Origin: Blastopirellula sp.
GTDB lineage: Bacteria; Planctomycetota; Planctomycetia; Pirellulales; Pirellulaceae
Assembly: GCA_002733575.1 (NCBI GenBank)
Contig: NVWB01000166.1
Span: forward strand, 1 to 42,792
Length of the DNA stretch: 42,792 bases
Direction of reading: 5' to 3'
Shown here: piece by piece, positions 33,609 through 42,710 of the stretch
Layout: each line of letters starts with the position of its first letter
How positions within the stretch are numbered: position 1 is the first letter of the stretch
Translations under genes and position numbers: made by a program
Notes under the pieces: model-generated
Seen by the model: the letters and a program-made list of their open reading frames with translations, nothing else
The model's database searches: none
Told to the model about the DNA's origin: nothing

Positions 33609-34883
33609 ATGGCGGTTGCCGAAGATTCACAATTAGAGACCTATTGCCTTGAAACGGCAGAAAAAGCGAAAGCGGCTTCTGCTCTGTTGGCTCAAGTCAC
33701 CGGAGCCCAAAAGAATGCTTGGCTGCTGGAATCTGCCAAAGCTTTACGCGATTCCGAAGAAGCCATTATTGCCGCGAATCAACATGACCTAGAAGCGGCC
33801 CCCGGCTATGGATTGACCGATGCTGCGGTAGATCGTTTGCGACTCACGCCGGAGCGGATCGATGGTATTGCGGTGGCGCTAGAAGAAATCGCGGCTCTGG
33901 ACGATCCGATTGGGAGCGTGATTAGTTCTTCGGTTCGACCGAATGGGCTCGATATTCAAAAGGTCCGTGTCCCGCTTGGCGTTGTGTTTTTCATTTACGA
34001 ATCACGCCCGAACGTGACTGCCGATGCGGCTGCGATTTGTGTGAAGAGCGGCAACGCGGTGATCTTACGCGGCGGTAAAGAAGCGGTTCATTCTTCAAGG
34101 GCGATTGTTGACGTGCTACAGAAGATCGCCGGTAATCATGGAATTCCCAGCGATGCAGTTCAACTGGTGAACACGACTGATCGCGCAGCCGTGGGTCACT
34201 TCCTGAATTTAAACGAACAAATTGATGTGGCGATTCCTCGCGGTGGCGAAGGATTAATTCGCCGCGTAGCCAGCGAAGCCACGATGCCGGTGATCAAACA
34301 TTTCGCTGGCAACTGCCACGTTTACATTGACAAGGCGGCCGATTTAGAGACTGCGGTCAATGTGACTGTCAACTCAAAATGTCATCGCTACGGAGTTTGC
34401 AACGCGGCAGAGTCGCTGGTGATTCATCAAGATGTGGTGAAAACGATACTTCCAAAAATTGGTTCCGCTTTGACTGAACAAGGCGTTGAGATTCGTGCCG
34501 ATCAAGCAGCCTGCCAAGTGTTAAGCAACGCGGTACCTGCCACGGAAGAAGACTTTAGCAGCGAGTACCTGGCACCTGTGATTTCAGTCAAAGTGGTTGA
34601 AAGTATTGAGCAAGCGATTGAGCATATTAACCGCTGTAGCTCTGGCCATACTGAAGCGATTATTACGACCAACTTGGCCGCGTCTAAACTGTTTGCTACT
34701 TGCATCGATAGTTCGAGCGTGATGATCAACGCCAGTACCCGCTTTAACGATGGTGGCGTGTTTGGCTTGGGTGCTGAGATTGGAATTAGTACCGATAAAT
34801 TTCATGCCCGTGGCCCTTGCGGCTTAGAGGCATTAACCAGTTATAAATATATTGTGCATGGAGATGGCCAGATTCGATCTTAA
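33609..34883 (+). CDS. proA: Gamma-glutamyl phosphate reductase
   Basis: The 424-residue aldehyde-dehydrogenase-fold protein has KVRVPLGVVFFIYESRPNVT, NAVILRGGKEAVHSS, IDVAIPRGGEGLIRRV, HFAGNCHVYIDK, the catalytic region NSKCHRYGVCNAAESL with Cys264, and GLGAEIGISTDKFHARGPCG near the end. These are diagnostic for ProA, which reduces gamma-glutamyl phosphate with NADPH in the second step of proline synthesis. proB and proC are not in the window. Length is normal. Confidence 0.97.
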   Translation: MAVAEDSQLETYCLETAEKAKAASALLAQVTGAQKNAWLLESAKALRDSEEAIIAANQHDLEAAPGYGLTDAAVDRLRLTPERIDGIAVALEEIAALDDPIGSVISSSVRPNGLDIQKVRVPLGVVFFIYESRPNVTADAAAICVKSGNAVILRGGKEAVHSSRAIVDVLQKIAGNHGIPSDAVQLVNTTDRAAVGHFLNLNEQIDVAIPRGGEGLIRRVASEATMPVIKHFAGNCHVYIDKAADLETAVNVTVNSKCHRYGVCNAAESLVIHQDVVKTILPKIGSALTEQGVEIRADQAACQVLSNAVPATEEDFSSEYLAPVISVKVVESIEQAIEHINRCSSGHTEAIITTNLAASKLFATCIDSSSVMINASTRFNDGGVFGLGAEIGISTDKFHARGPCGLEALTSYKYIVHGDGQIRS

Positions 34884-34946
34884 TTAGGTAGAGCCAACTT
34901 TCTACAGCAAGATTATTTCTGGTAGCAAAACGTCAAGGAGTGACAA

Positions 34947-35969
34947 ATGGCCGATAATGTATTAAGCCAAGCCGAAGTTGAGAGCCTGCTCAACGCAATG
35001 GAGAGCGGGGACTCCAAGCCTTCGACTACGGTGCAAAGTACGCAAACATCGCAATCGGCAGCCACCAAAGCGCGAGAGAAGATTACGCCGTACGACTTCA
35101 AACGCCCTGAACGTGTGGGCAAAGATCAAATGCGTGCGTTGCAATCGATGCACGAAGGCTTTAGCCGGAACTTTGGCGCGGCCCTCTCTGGCTTATTACG
35201 CAACATAGTTGAAGTCAAACTAACCAGTGTCGATCAGTTGACCTACAGCGAGTTTGTCTTCAGTTTAGAGAACCCAAGTTGCTTTAATCTGCTGACTGCT
35301 AGTCCGCTCGAAGGCAACCTGATTCTCGATATCAATCCATCGATTTTGTATCCCATTATCGACCGCCTGTTGGGTGGCGGTAAAGAAAGCAGCCCGGTCT
35401 CTCGTCGACCTTTGACTGAAATTGAACTGACCCTGGTTTCACGAATCACGAACTTGTTTCTTCAAGAAATAAAGGCCGCCTGGGAAAATGTGATTGATCT
35501 TGATCTACAAGTTGTTCGGGTTGAAAGCAACCCACAGTTGGTTCAAATTGTGCCTCCGAATGAAGTGGTGGTTCTTACCAGTTTTGAACTGATTACCGGC
35601 GATATCCGGGGCATGATGAATTTTTGTATCCCTTACAACTCGATTGAACCGATTAGTGACAAGCTGACCTCGAACACTTGGTTTGCCTACGAAAAAACCG
35701 AATCGACGCCCCAGACACGGCTGCAAATAGAAGAACAAATTGATCACTCAATAGTACAAATAAATGCCAAGTTGGCCGAAACAAAAATCACGACCGAAGA
35801 GCTACTCGATCTTCGTGTCGGCGACATCATTACCACCGAACATGATGCCCACATGCCGATTGAAGTCAGTGTCAACGGAAGTCTAAAATTCCTGGCAAAC
35901 CTTGGCGCACATAAAGGCCGTATGGCGATTGAAATAGATCAGACACTAGAGCCCAAGGCCAACAAGTAA
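34947..35969 (+). CDS. fliM: Flagellar motor switch protein FliM
   Basis: The 340-residue protein starts VLSQAEVESLLNAM, the CheY-binding peptide (compare LSQxEIDALL), followed by a flexible Ser/Thr-rich linker, YDFKRPERVGKDQMRALQSM, HEGFSRNFGAALSGLLRN, SLENPSCFNLL, LILDINPSILYPIIDRLLGG and a C-terminal SpoA/FliN-like domain (LLDLRVGDIITTEHDAHMPI). FliM forms the C-ring with FliG and FliN and sets rotation direction. There are no other flagellar or chemotaxis genes in the window; the gene follows proA by 63 bases with a good GGAG site (caaggagtgac). Confidence 0.95.
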   Translation: MADNVLSQAEVESLLNAMESGDSKPSTTVQSTQTSQSAATKAREKITPYDFKRPERVGKDQMRALQSMHEGFSRNFGAALSGLLRNIVEVKLTSVDQLTYSEFVFSLENPSCFNLLTASPLEGNLILDINPSILYPIIDRLLGGGKESSPVSRRPLTEIELTLVSRITNLFLQEIKAAWENVIDLDLQVVRVESNPQLVQIVPPNEVVVLTSFELITGDIRGMMNFCIPYNSIEPISDKLTSNTWFAYEKTESTPQTRLQIEEQIDHSIVQINAKLAETKITTEELLDLRVGDIITTEHDAHMPIEVSVNGSLKFLANLGAHKGRMAIEIDQTLEPKANK

Positions 35970-36001
35970 CGATCTTGCAGAAATCATTTTTGTAAGGGCA
36001 G

Positions 36002-37483
36002 CTAGGCCAAAATGTCTTCGACCACATGGCCATGTACATCGGTCAAGCGGAAGCGGCGGCCTTGGTATTTGAACGTAAGTCGTTCGTGATCAATCCCTAG
36101 CAAGTGCAACAGGGTTGCTTGTAGGTCATGCACATGGACAGGGTTTTCTGCGATGTTGTAACCATACGGATCGGTTTCTCCGTAGCTGGTTCCACCTTTC
36201 ACGCCGCCGCCTGCCATCCACATACTGAAGCATCGCGGATGATGATCTCTACCGAAGTTTGCGCCGGCCAGTTTGCCTTGGCAGTAATTGGTACGCCCAA
36301 ATTCTCCGCCCCAGATCACTAGTGTGTCTTCCAATAGCCCGCGACGTTTTAAGTCCATCACCAAAGCAGCCGAAGCCTGATCGGTTTCGTTGCATTGTTT
36401 TTTAATGCCACCCGGCAAGCTGCCATGTTGATCCCAGCCTTGATGGTAGAGTTGAATAAAGCGAACGCCACGTTCGGCCAAACGACGGGCCATCAAACAG
36501 TTCGCAGCAAACGTGCCAGGGTTCTTGGCCGCTTCCCCATACTCTTCAAATACGGAAGCCGGTTCGTCGGCGATGTTCGTTGCTTCAGGAATCGAATCTT
36601 GCATACGATAGGCGAGTTCGTATTGGGCGATGCGAGTTTCAATCTGTGAGTCCGGGTTTTTCTCTAACTGCAAGCGATGCAATTTTCCTAGCGTGGCCAT
36701 CATGCGGCCCCGGCTTTCACGGTCCATTCCTGGTGGACTGCTGAGATACAACACAGGGTCTTTGCCACTGCGGAAACGCACGCCCTGATGTTTGGATGGC
36801 AGGAACCCACTGCCCCATAGTCGAGAAACCAGCGGTTGGCCTCCTTTATTTTTCGTGACCATCACCACGAACGAAGGTAAGTTGTCGTTCTCGCTACCGA
36901 GCCCATAACTGAGCCACGCCCCGATGCTAGGTCGGCCAGGAAACTGCGAACCTGTTTGAATATGTGTCACGCCAGGCCCATGGTTGATCGCCTCGGTGTG
37001 CATTGATCGAATGATGCAAATATCGTCTGCTATTTTTGCCGTGTGAGGCAGCAAATCACTCATCCATTGGCCGCTTTCGCCATGTTGCGCAAACTTAAAC
37101 GGCGATCCTACAAGCGGCAAGCTCGATTGATTGCCACTCATTCCGGTCAGGCGTTGCCCGCGACGGACCTCATCTGGCAATTGGGTTCCATGCTTCTCAT
37201 TAAGAACTGGCTTGTGATCAAACAGGTCAATTTGCGAAGGGCCCCCTGCTTGAAACAAAAAGATGACCCGTTTTGCTTTGGGCGCGTGATGTAGTTTTTT
37301 CAGAAATGCGGTAGGATCCGATTTCGCATCAGCGGCCGATGCAGAGGCAGGGTTCATCAAATCGGCCAGGGCCATGCTGCCGAGCCCCATGCCCATGGTG
37401 CTGAGCAATTGACGACGGCTCATCCCGATTTGAGGTTCAAAGCCGGTGCATTTGTTTTGAATTGGGTTCATCGGATTATTCAT
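36002..37483 (-). CDS. DUF1501 protein with Tat signal
   Basis: The 493-residue protein has a twin-arginine signal (MSRRQLLSTMGMGLGSMALA, Arg23-Arg24) ending near ASASAA, then RVIFLFQAGGPSQIDLFDHK, IRSMHTEAINHGPGVTHIQT, SIGAWLSYGLGSENDNLPSF, RGVRFIQLYHQGWDQHG and VIWGGEFGRTNYCQGK followed by GRDHHPRCFSMWMAGGG. These are the hallmarks of DUF1501, an alkaline-phosphatase/sulfatase-like fold abundant in planctomycetes. Histidines and acidic residues for metal binding are present but the nucleophile is not evident. It is encoded 24 bases after the cytochrome/DUF1553 gene and is presumed to work with it at the cell surface or periplasm; the substrate is unknown. Confidence 0.93.
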   Translation of the reverse strand: MNNPMNPIQNKCTGFEPQIGMSRRQLLSTMGMGLGSMALADLMNPASASAADAKSDPTAFLKKLHHAPKAKRVIFLFQAGGPSQIDLFDHKPVLNEKHGTQLPDEVRRGQRLTGMSGNQSSLPLVGSPFKFAQHGESGQWMSDLLPHTAKIADDICIIRSMHTEAINHGPGVTHIQTGSQFPGRPSIGAWLSYGLGSENDNLPSFVVMVTKNKGGQPLVSRLWGSGFLPSKHQGVRFRSGKDPVLYLSSPPGMDRESRGRMMATLGKLHRLQLEKNPDSQIETRIAQYELAYRMQDSIPEATNIADEPASVFEEYGEAAKNPGTFAANCLMARRLAERGVRFIQLYHQGWDQHGSLPGGIKKQCNETDQASAALVMDLKRRGLLEDTLVIWGGEFGRTNYCQGKLAGANFGRDHHPRCFSMWMAGGGVKGGTSYGETDPYGYNIAENPVHVHDLQATLLHLLGIDHERLTFKYQGRRFRLTDVHGHVVEDILA

Positions 37484-37507
37484 TCATTTATCGCAAAGGA
37501 AAATAGA

Positions 37508-40500
37508 TTATCGTTTGGTTACGCACTCGTCAAAATTCATCACGGTGTTGGTCACCACCGCCAACGCAGCAACGGCTATCTTGTTCAATTTGGCATCGAT
37601 GCGAGAATCGCCGTTCTCTAGATATTTTTTGGCCTCATCCGGGTGATCAGTAAAGTGGGCCAGTTCTGAATCGAAAAGTTCACGCAACAGGGTAAGTTCT
37701 GGATCGCTCGGTTTTCGAGAGGTTAGCAGGCGGAACATATCGACTAGCTGGGCGTCAATATCCTCTGGATGGCGTTCGATTAATCGTTGTGACAAGACGG
37801 TAGCACTCTCAACAAACTGTGGACTGTTCATTAATACAAAAGCCTGAAGCGGCGATGAGGTTCGCTCTCTTTGCACGCGGCACACATCCCGTTTCGAGGC
37901 ATCCAACGTCATCATCGCAGGGGCCGGGCCGGTTCGTTTCCAGTAGGTATACACGCTCCGGCGGTACAGACCTTCGCCTTTGTCTCGCTTCGAGGGTTTA
38001 AACGAAACTTCAAGATCATAAGGCCGAACAGGTGCTCCGCCGATTTTGTTGACTAACAACCCGCTCACAGCCAATGCGTTGTCTCGCAACATCTCTGCCG
38101 ATAATCGATAGGCGGGTGCATGCGATAGCAACAGGTTTTCAGGATCGTTCTGATTTGCCTTGGCAGAAGCAACCGAAGACTGGCAGTAGGTGTTGGACAT
38201 CACCATTTGTTTGATTAGCCGTTTGACATCCCATCCGTTCTGCATGAAATCAGCGGCAAGCCAATCGAGTAGTTGTGGATGCGTGGGTGGTTTCCCTTGG
38301 CTGCCGAAATCTTCCGGCGTGCGAACCAATCCGTTGCCAAAACATATCTGCCAATATCGATTCACGGCCACACGCGCGGTGAGTGGATGCTGGCCACTGG
38401 TGAGCCAGTTAGACAGGCCCAATCGATTAGCAGCAACTTGCTCCATCTGCGGAAATGCACTGAGTGTCATCGGCTGCACTGCTTCACTCGGGGCATCGTA
38501 GGCTCCACGTACTAAGATGTTCGTGTCACGCGGTTCCGGCAACTCTCGCATGACCATAATTTCTTGTAAGCCATCGGTTTGCTTGCTTCGTTGTTCTCGC
38601 AATGTTTGCAGAGCGGCCAAATCAGTGGCAAATTCTGGATTGGCGGTTGCCAAATAATGGGCTTTAAGGTCAGCGGAATTATCTTTGCGTTGATTCTCTC
38701 CATTGTGCAACAGACCAACTTCTAGCTTGGTCAGTTGACGATCATAGACTTTGAACTCATCAACTTGTCCGTTGGTGAACCCACGATCACGCATACGCTG
38801 GCCAATGGTGATGTTGTCGCCCCCGCCTCCGGTGATGTTTTTGATCAAGTGGTCTTTCACGACTTTTGTTTGTGCCTGTTGGCCATCCACATAAATCTTT
38901 AGACCAGCCGCTTTGCTTGAACCATCGTAGGTTACCGTGACATGCTTCCACTGGTTGATGGGCAGTAAGTCTTCTGTAATGACACGGATTGCATTGCCTG
39001 GCCAGAAATGAATCAGCGAGGCACTCAGTCGTCCATCTTCAATCATCAGTTGATAGCCGCGGCTACCTGCATCAGTCCAGGCCTTGGAACGATGAAACAC
39101 AATGGCCCGGTCTTTTACATCCGGCGTGTTCATCCACAGAGAAACGCTAAACGGTTGATACCGGCGAAAGTTGCCCACTTTGAGCCCTATTCCATCGTCG
39201 CCCGAAAGCAGAACTCCTTTGCCAACTTTGCCTTCGACCGATTTATTCGCACCATCTTTATGATCTTCAAAATCTAAATGGGCGATTGGTTCTGGAAGCT
39301 GGACTTCTGTTTGCGATTCATTCCAGGTTTTGAAATCGCTTGCGTGTTGATTTAAATGATCGGCCAACTTTTTCTCTGCCGCAGATATCTTCTCTTCCAA
39401 AGTGGCCAGTTTTTGCTTGGTAGCATCATCCATCATGCGCAATGTGGGTGTGGGCACACTGCTGGTGAAATAGGAATAGAGGCCCGATTCGTCGACACTG
39501 TTGAAGTACGCGTAGAGTTGGTAATACTCTTTCTGCGTGATCGGGTCATACTTATGATCATGGCAGCGACAACATTCCATGGTGAGCCCTAGAAACGCCG
39601 TGGCAAAAGTTTGCGTTCGGTCGGCCACATACTCCACTCGGAATTCTTCGGCAACAGATCCGCCTTCTACCTTTTGCGGATGTAATCGGTTGAACGTGGT
39701 GGCCAAAATGTCATCATCGGTTGCGTTGGGAAGCAAATCACCTGCGATTTGCTTGGTCAGAAATTGATCGTAAGGCAGGTTTTGGTTGAATGCCCGAATG
39801 ACCCAATCTCGCCACGGCCAAACATACCGATCCCGGTCGACCTGGTATCCATACGTGTCACTATAGCGGGCCACATCTAGCCAGTCGGAAGCCATCCGTT
39901 CGCCAAACTTTTCGGACTGCAACAATCGGTCGATTAGTTTTTCGTAAGCGTTATCAGAACTGTCTGCCAGAAACGCATCGATTTCTTCCAAGCTGGGTGG
40001 CAAGCCGGTTAAGTCAAACGTGACGCGGCGAATCAATTTCTCTTTGCTTGCCTGCTGCTGTGGAGAGAGCCCTGAGTTTTTCAATCGGTTGAACACAAAC
40101 CGGTCAATCGTGTGGGCCGACCAATCTGAATTATCCACCTTGGGCGGATCAACTTTTTTGATTGGGCCGAACGACCAATGCGTGTCCCAGACGGCACCTT
40201 CTTTAATCCACTGTCCGATTAATGCCTTTTCTTTTTCGCTCAACAGAACTTTGAACTTTGCTGGCGGCATGACTTCATCGGGGTCGTCCGACATGATGCG
40301 TGAGAAGACTTCGCTTTCATCCACTTCGCCAGGAACAATGGCGTAGTCTTTGGCCGCTTCCTCTAAATCAAGCCGCAAATCGGCCTGGCGGTTTTCACTA
40401 TCTGGTCCGTGACAAGCATAGCATTTGTCAGACAAAATCGGGCGAATCTGCGAGTTGAAATCAATCTTCTTCGGTTCGGCAGACATGGCTGGCGACCAGC

Positions 40501-40549
40501 AGAGAACAAGAATGAACGAATAGAAGATTGCGACAGTGCATCGAGTCAC
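37508..40549 (-). CDS. Planctomycete cytochrome / DUF1549 / LamG / DUF1553 protein
   Basis: I prefer the GTG at 40549 because AAAGAGGTG stands six bases before it; another GTG at 40558 would overlap that site. The product has about 1013 residues, with a signal peptide ([21 protein letters not shown]). Domains in order: planctomycete cytochrome C (PSCyt1) with haem motif C-Y-A-C-H (Cys43, Cys46, His47) and [17 protein letters not shown]1549 with [28 protein letters not shown] and [20 protein letters not shown]; an inserted LamG/concanavalin domain (about 420-620) with [12 protein letters not shown] and [11 protein letters not shown]; and DUF1553 with [20 protein letters not shown] and [19 protein letters not shown] role in extracellular glycan breakdown is inferred. 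Confidence 0.93.
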   Translation of the reverse strand: MTRCTVAIFYSFILVLCWSPAMSAEPKKIDFNSQIRPILSDKCYACHGPDSENRQADLRLDLEEAAKDYAIVPGEVDESEVFSRIMSDDPDEVMPPAKFKVLLSEKEKALIGQWIKEGAVWDTHWSFGPIKKVDPPKVDNSDWSAHTIDRFVFNRLKNSGLSPQQQASKEKLIRRVTFDLTGLPPSLEEIDAFLADSSDNAYEKLIDRLLQSEKFGERMASDWLDVARYSDTYGYQVDRDRYVWPWRDWVIRAFNQNLPYDQFLTKQIAGDLLPNATDDDILATTFNRLHPQKVEGGSVAEEFRVEYVADRTQTFATAFLGLTMECCRCHDHKYDPITQKEYYQLYAYFNSVDESGLYSYFTSSVPTPTLRMMDDATKQKLATLEEKISAAEKKLADHLNQHASDFKTWNESQTEVQLPEPIAHLDFEDHKDGANKSVEGKVGKGVLLSGDDGIGLKVGNFRRYQPFSVSLWMNTPDVKDRAIVFHRSKAWTDAGSRGYQLMIEDGRLSASLIHFWPGNAIRVITEDLLPINQWKHVTVTYDGSSKAAGLKIYVDGQQAQTKVVKDHLIKNITGGGGDNITIGQRMRDRGFTNGQVDEFKVYDRQLTKLEVGLLHNGENQRKDNSADLKAHYLATANPEFATDLAALQTLREQRSKQTDGLQEIMVMRELPEPRDTNILVRGAYDAPSEAVQPMTLSAFPQMEQVAANRLGLSNWLTSGQHPLTARVAVNRYWQICFGNGLVRTPEDFGSQGKPPTHPQLLDWLAADFMQNGWDVKRLIKQMVMSNTYCQSSVASAKANQNDPENLLLSHAPAYRLSAEMLRDNALAVSGLLVNKIGGAPVRPYDLEVSFKPSKRDKGEGLYRRSVYTYWKRTGPAPAMMTLDASKRDVCRVQRERTSSPLQAFVLMNSPQFVESATVLSQRLIERHPEDIDAQLVDMFRLLTSRKPSDPELTLLRELFDSELAHFTDHPDEAKKYLENGDSRIDAKLNKIAVAALAVVTNTVMNFDECVTKR

Positions 40550-40808
40550 GATCAGCACCTCTTTAGGAAATCAATGTTTTTGGAAAGGCAGGTTGCATAT
40601 CAGGTGGGGCCAAGCATCGAGTTAATCGTGCTAGTTCTATTATTATACTCGAAAATTCTGATTTTTGTACCATTGCTCCCATTGTTGAGATCAGCAGAAT
40701 AATTCAAAATTCAATAGGAACAGAGAGAACGCACATTTATTGATCGAACTGTGCGAATCCATTTTTGTATTCATCATTCAACCCCTTAACTTATTGCGAG
40801 ATTTACCT

Positions 40809-41729
40809 TTGACGCATTTCACGGATCGATTGGCTCAACGTGTTTTGGCATGCAAGACTCCTGCTTTGGTAGGGCTTGACCCTCGCATTGACCAACTACC
40901 GGCCCCCATTCGCCCATCAGCCGGCGGCGATGCGTCTTTAGAAGATCAGGCCAACGCCTATCAGGTTTTCTGCGAAGGCATTATTGATGTCGTGGCCGGG
41001 CTTGTGCCAGCGGTTAAACCCCAGGCCGCCTTCTTCGAGCAACTCGGCCCCTTGGGAATGGTGGCGCTAGGGAACGTGATCAACTACGCCAAGCAAAAAG
41101 ATTTACTGGTGGTGTTAGATGGCAAACGCAATGACATCGGCTCCACCGCCACTGCTTATGCCAAAGGCATGCTGGGGCCAGACAGTCCCTGGGGTGCCGA
41201 TAGTTTGACCGTGAGCCCTTATTTGGGCGATGACAGTTTGCAGCCATTTATTGATGTTTGCAACGAAACGGACTCCGGCATTTATGTGTTGGTGAAAACC
41301 TCGAACCCTGGCGGCAAGATGCTGCAAGATTTAGAAGCCGATGGCTAAACCCTCTATCGACACGTGGCCGACTATGTCGAACAAGCCTCGGCGGCCACCA
41401 AAGGCGAATATGGGTACGGAGTGGTTGGGGCCGTTGTTGGGGCGACCTACCCTGAACAGTTATCTGAATTACGCGCTGCGATGCCTAGCACGTGGTTTCT
41501 CGTGCCAGGCTTTGGCAGCCAAGGTGGCGGAGCGGCCGATGTGGCTGGTGCGTTTGACGAGCGAGGGCTGGGGGCAATCATCAATAACTCACGTGGCATC
41601 ATCTTTGCCCACGCCAAAGCCCCGTATGCTGAGAAGTTTGGCGACACCCGCTGGCAAGAAGCGGTGGAAGCGGCAACCTTAGAAATGATCCAACAACTCA
41701 AAGACGGAACTACCGCAGGAAATTTGTAA
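40809..41729 (+). pseudogene. pyrF: Orotidine 5'-phosphate decarboxylase with an in-frame TAA
   Basis: From a TTG at 40809 the frame reads THFTDRLAQRVLACKTPALV and carries LVGLDPRID, the catalytic LDGKRNDIGSTATAYAKG (residues 103-120, type 2 OMP decarboxylase), DSLTVSPYLGDDSL and YVLVKTSNPGGKMLQDLEAD. TAA follows at codon 180 (41346-41348). The same frame continues without further stops as TLYRHVADYVEQAS, VVGATYPEQLSELRAAM, FLVPGFGSQGGGAADV and INNSRGIIFA, which hold the phosphate-binding loop and the C-terminal Arg. Relatives have a residue such as Gln or Lys there; CAA and AAA are one base from TAA. The truncated product lacks the phosphate site and should be inactive. An upstream TTG at 40740 is less likely as start. 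Confidence 0.85.
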
Positions 41730-41799
41730 GAAACCTTACGGACTTCCCGGCATCAGAAGAGGACAATGCCTAATTGACTCAGCAAACTCTGGTGCATAG

Positions 41800-42576
41800 A
41801 TGAACGATCAACCACAGAACGAAAATCCCTACGATGCTCCGCAAACGGAGGAGATGGTCGCAGATGATAGTGGGCAACCAGGCCGATCCTCGCTAGGAAT
41901 CAAGTTGGGCGTTTTTGCTGTTATTGCTCTGCTGGTAGGTGGCTTGTATTGGTTTTTTGGGGATTACCTGCAACTCGAATATCTGGCCGAACAAGAATCG
42001 AGCCTACGCACCTTCTTTCAACAGAACCCGGCCTTAACTTACACGGTTGCGTTTCTGTTGTATGTTGCGGTCACCGGGCTCTCGCTGCCAGGGGCAGCCG
42101 GAATGACGTTGGTCTATGGCTGGCTGTTTCCACTGGTTCCAGCGTTTATTCTAATCAGCTTCGCCTCGACCAGTGGGGCGACGTTGGCATTCCTATTAAG
42201 CCGCTATCTGTTTCGTGATGCGATTCAAAATCGGTTTGGCGAACAACTGGCCAAGTTCAACACCGCATTAGAAAAAGAGGGGGCCTTCTATCTGTTCACG
42301 TTACGATTGATCCCCGCTGCCCCGTTCTTTGTCATCAACGCGGTGATGGGGCTCACCCCGATGCGGACCAAAACCTACTGGTGGGTCAGCCAGCTCGGCA
42401 TGCTCCCCGGCACCGCAGTCTATGTTTACGCTGGCAATTCGATACCCTCACTACAAACCATCGCCGATGACGGAGCCAGTGGAATTGTCTCTATACAGTT
42501 GCTGATAGCCTTTGCGGTACTAGGGTTGTTTCCACTGGTCGTGAAGAAGCTGTTTGGGCAGTTCAGCAAAAAATAA
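41800..42576 (+). CDS. VTT/TVP38-TMEM64 family membrane protein
   Basis: The 258-residue protein starts with a soluble, acidic head containing the NENPYDAPQTEEM motif, then a TM segment (LGVFAVIALLVGGLYWFFG), a loop, and the VTT core: YTVAFLLYVAVTGLSLPGAA, FASTSGATLAFLLSRYLFRD, FYLFTLRLIPAAPFFVINAV and YWWVSQLGMLPGTAVYVYAG, ending with a last TM segment. This is the DedA/VTT superfamily (TVP38/TMEM64 branch), whose members act as lipid scramblases or transporters, or in membrane homeostasis. It follows pyrF by 70 bases. Confidence 0.88.
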   Translation: MNDQPQNENPYDAPQTEEMVADDSGQPGRSSLGIKLGVFAVIALLVGGLYWFFGDYLQLEYLAEQESSLRTFFQQNPALTYTVAFLLYVAVTGLSLPGAAGMTLVYGWLFPLVPAFILISFASTSGATLAFLLSRYLFRDAIQNRFGEQLAKFNTALEKEGAFYLFTLRLIPAAPFFVINAVMGLTPMRTKTYWWVSQLGMLPGTAVYVYAGNSIPSLQTIADDGASGIVSIQLLIAFAVLGLFPLVVKKLFGQFSKK

Positions 42577-42710
42577 TCGTAGTCGACGGTGTTTCAGAAT
42601 CATACGCATTCGGAACGCCATCAGTGTGGCTGTAGGCCATCGGAGGAGCAACTGAGTCGCCGAGCACAAATGTGTAGACTTTGCAACGATTTATATTGCA
42701 TACGTTTTCA

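Noticed and set aside
40740..40808. Longer pyrF starting at the TTG at 40740
   Set aside because: The extra 23 residues are hydrophobic and unlike the PyrF family, which starts close to T-x-F-x-D-R-L.
31214..41729. TAA reassigned to a sense codon in this organism
   Set aside because: Several intact genes in the window (trxA, proA, fliM, VTT gene) end at TAA at the expected family length.
41774..41802. TTGACT-N17-TAGATG as a promoter for the VTT gene
   Set aside because: The -10 would overlap the ATG at 41800, so a transcript starting there would lack the start codon and tag.
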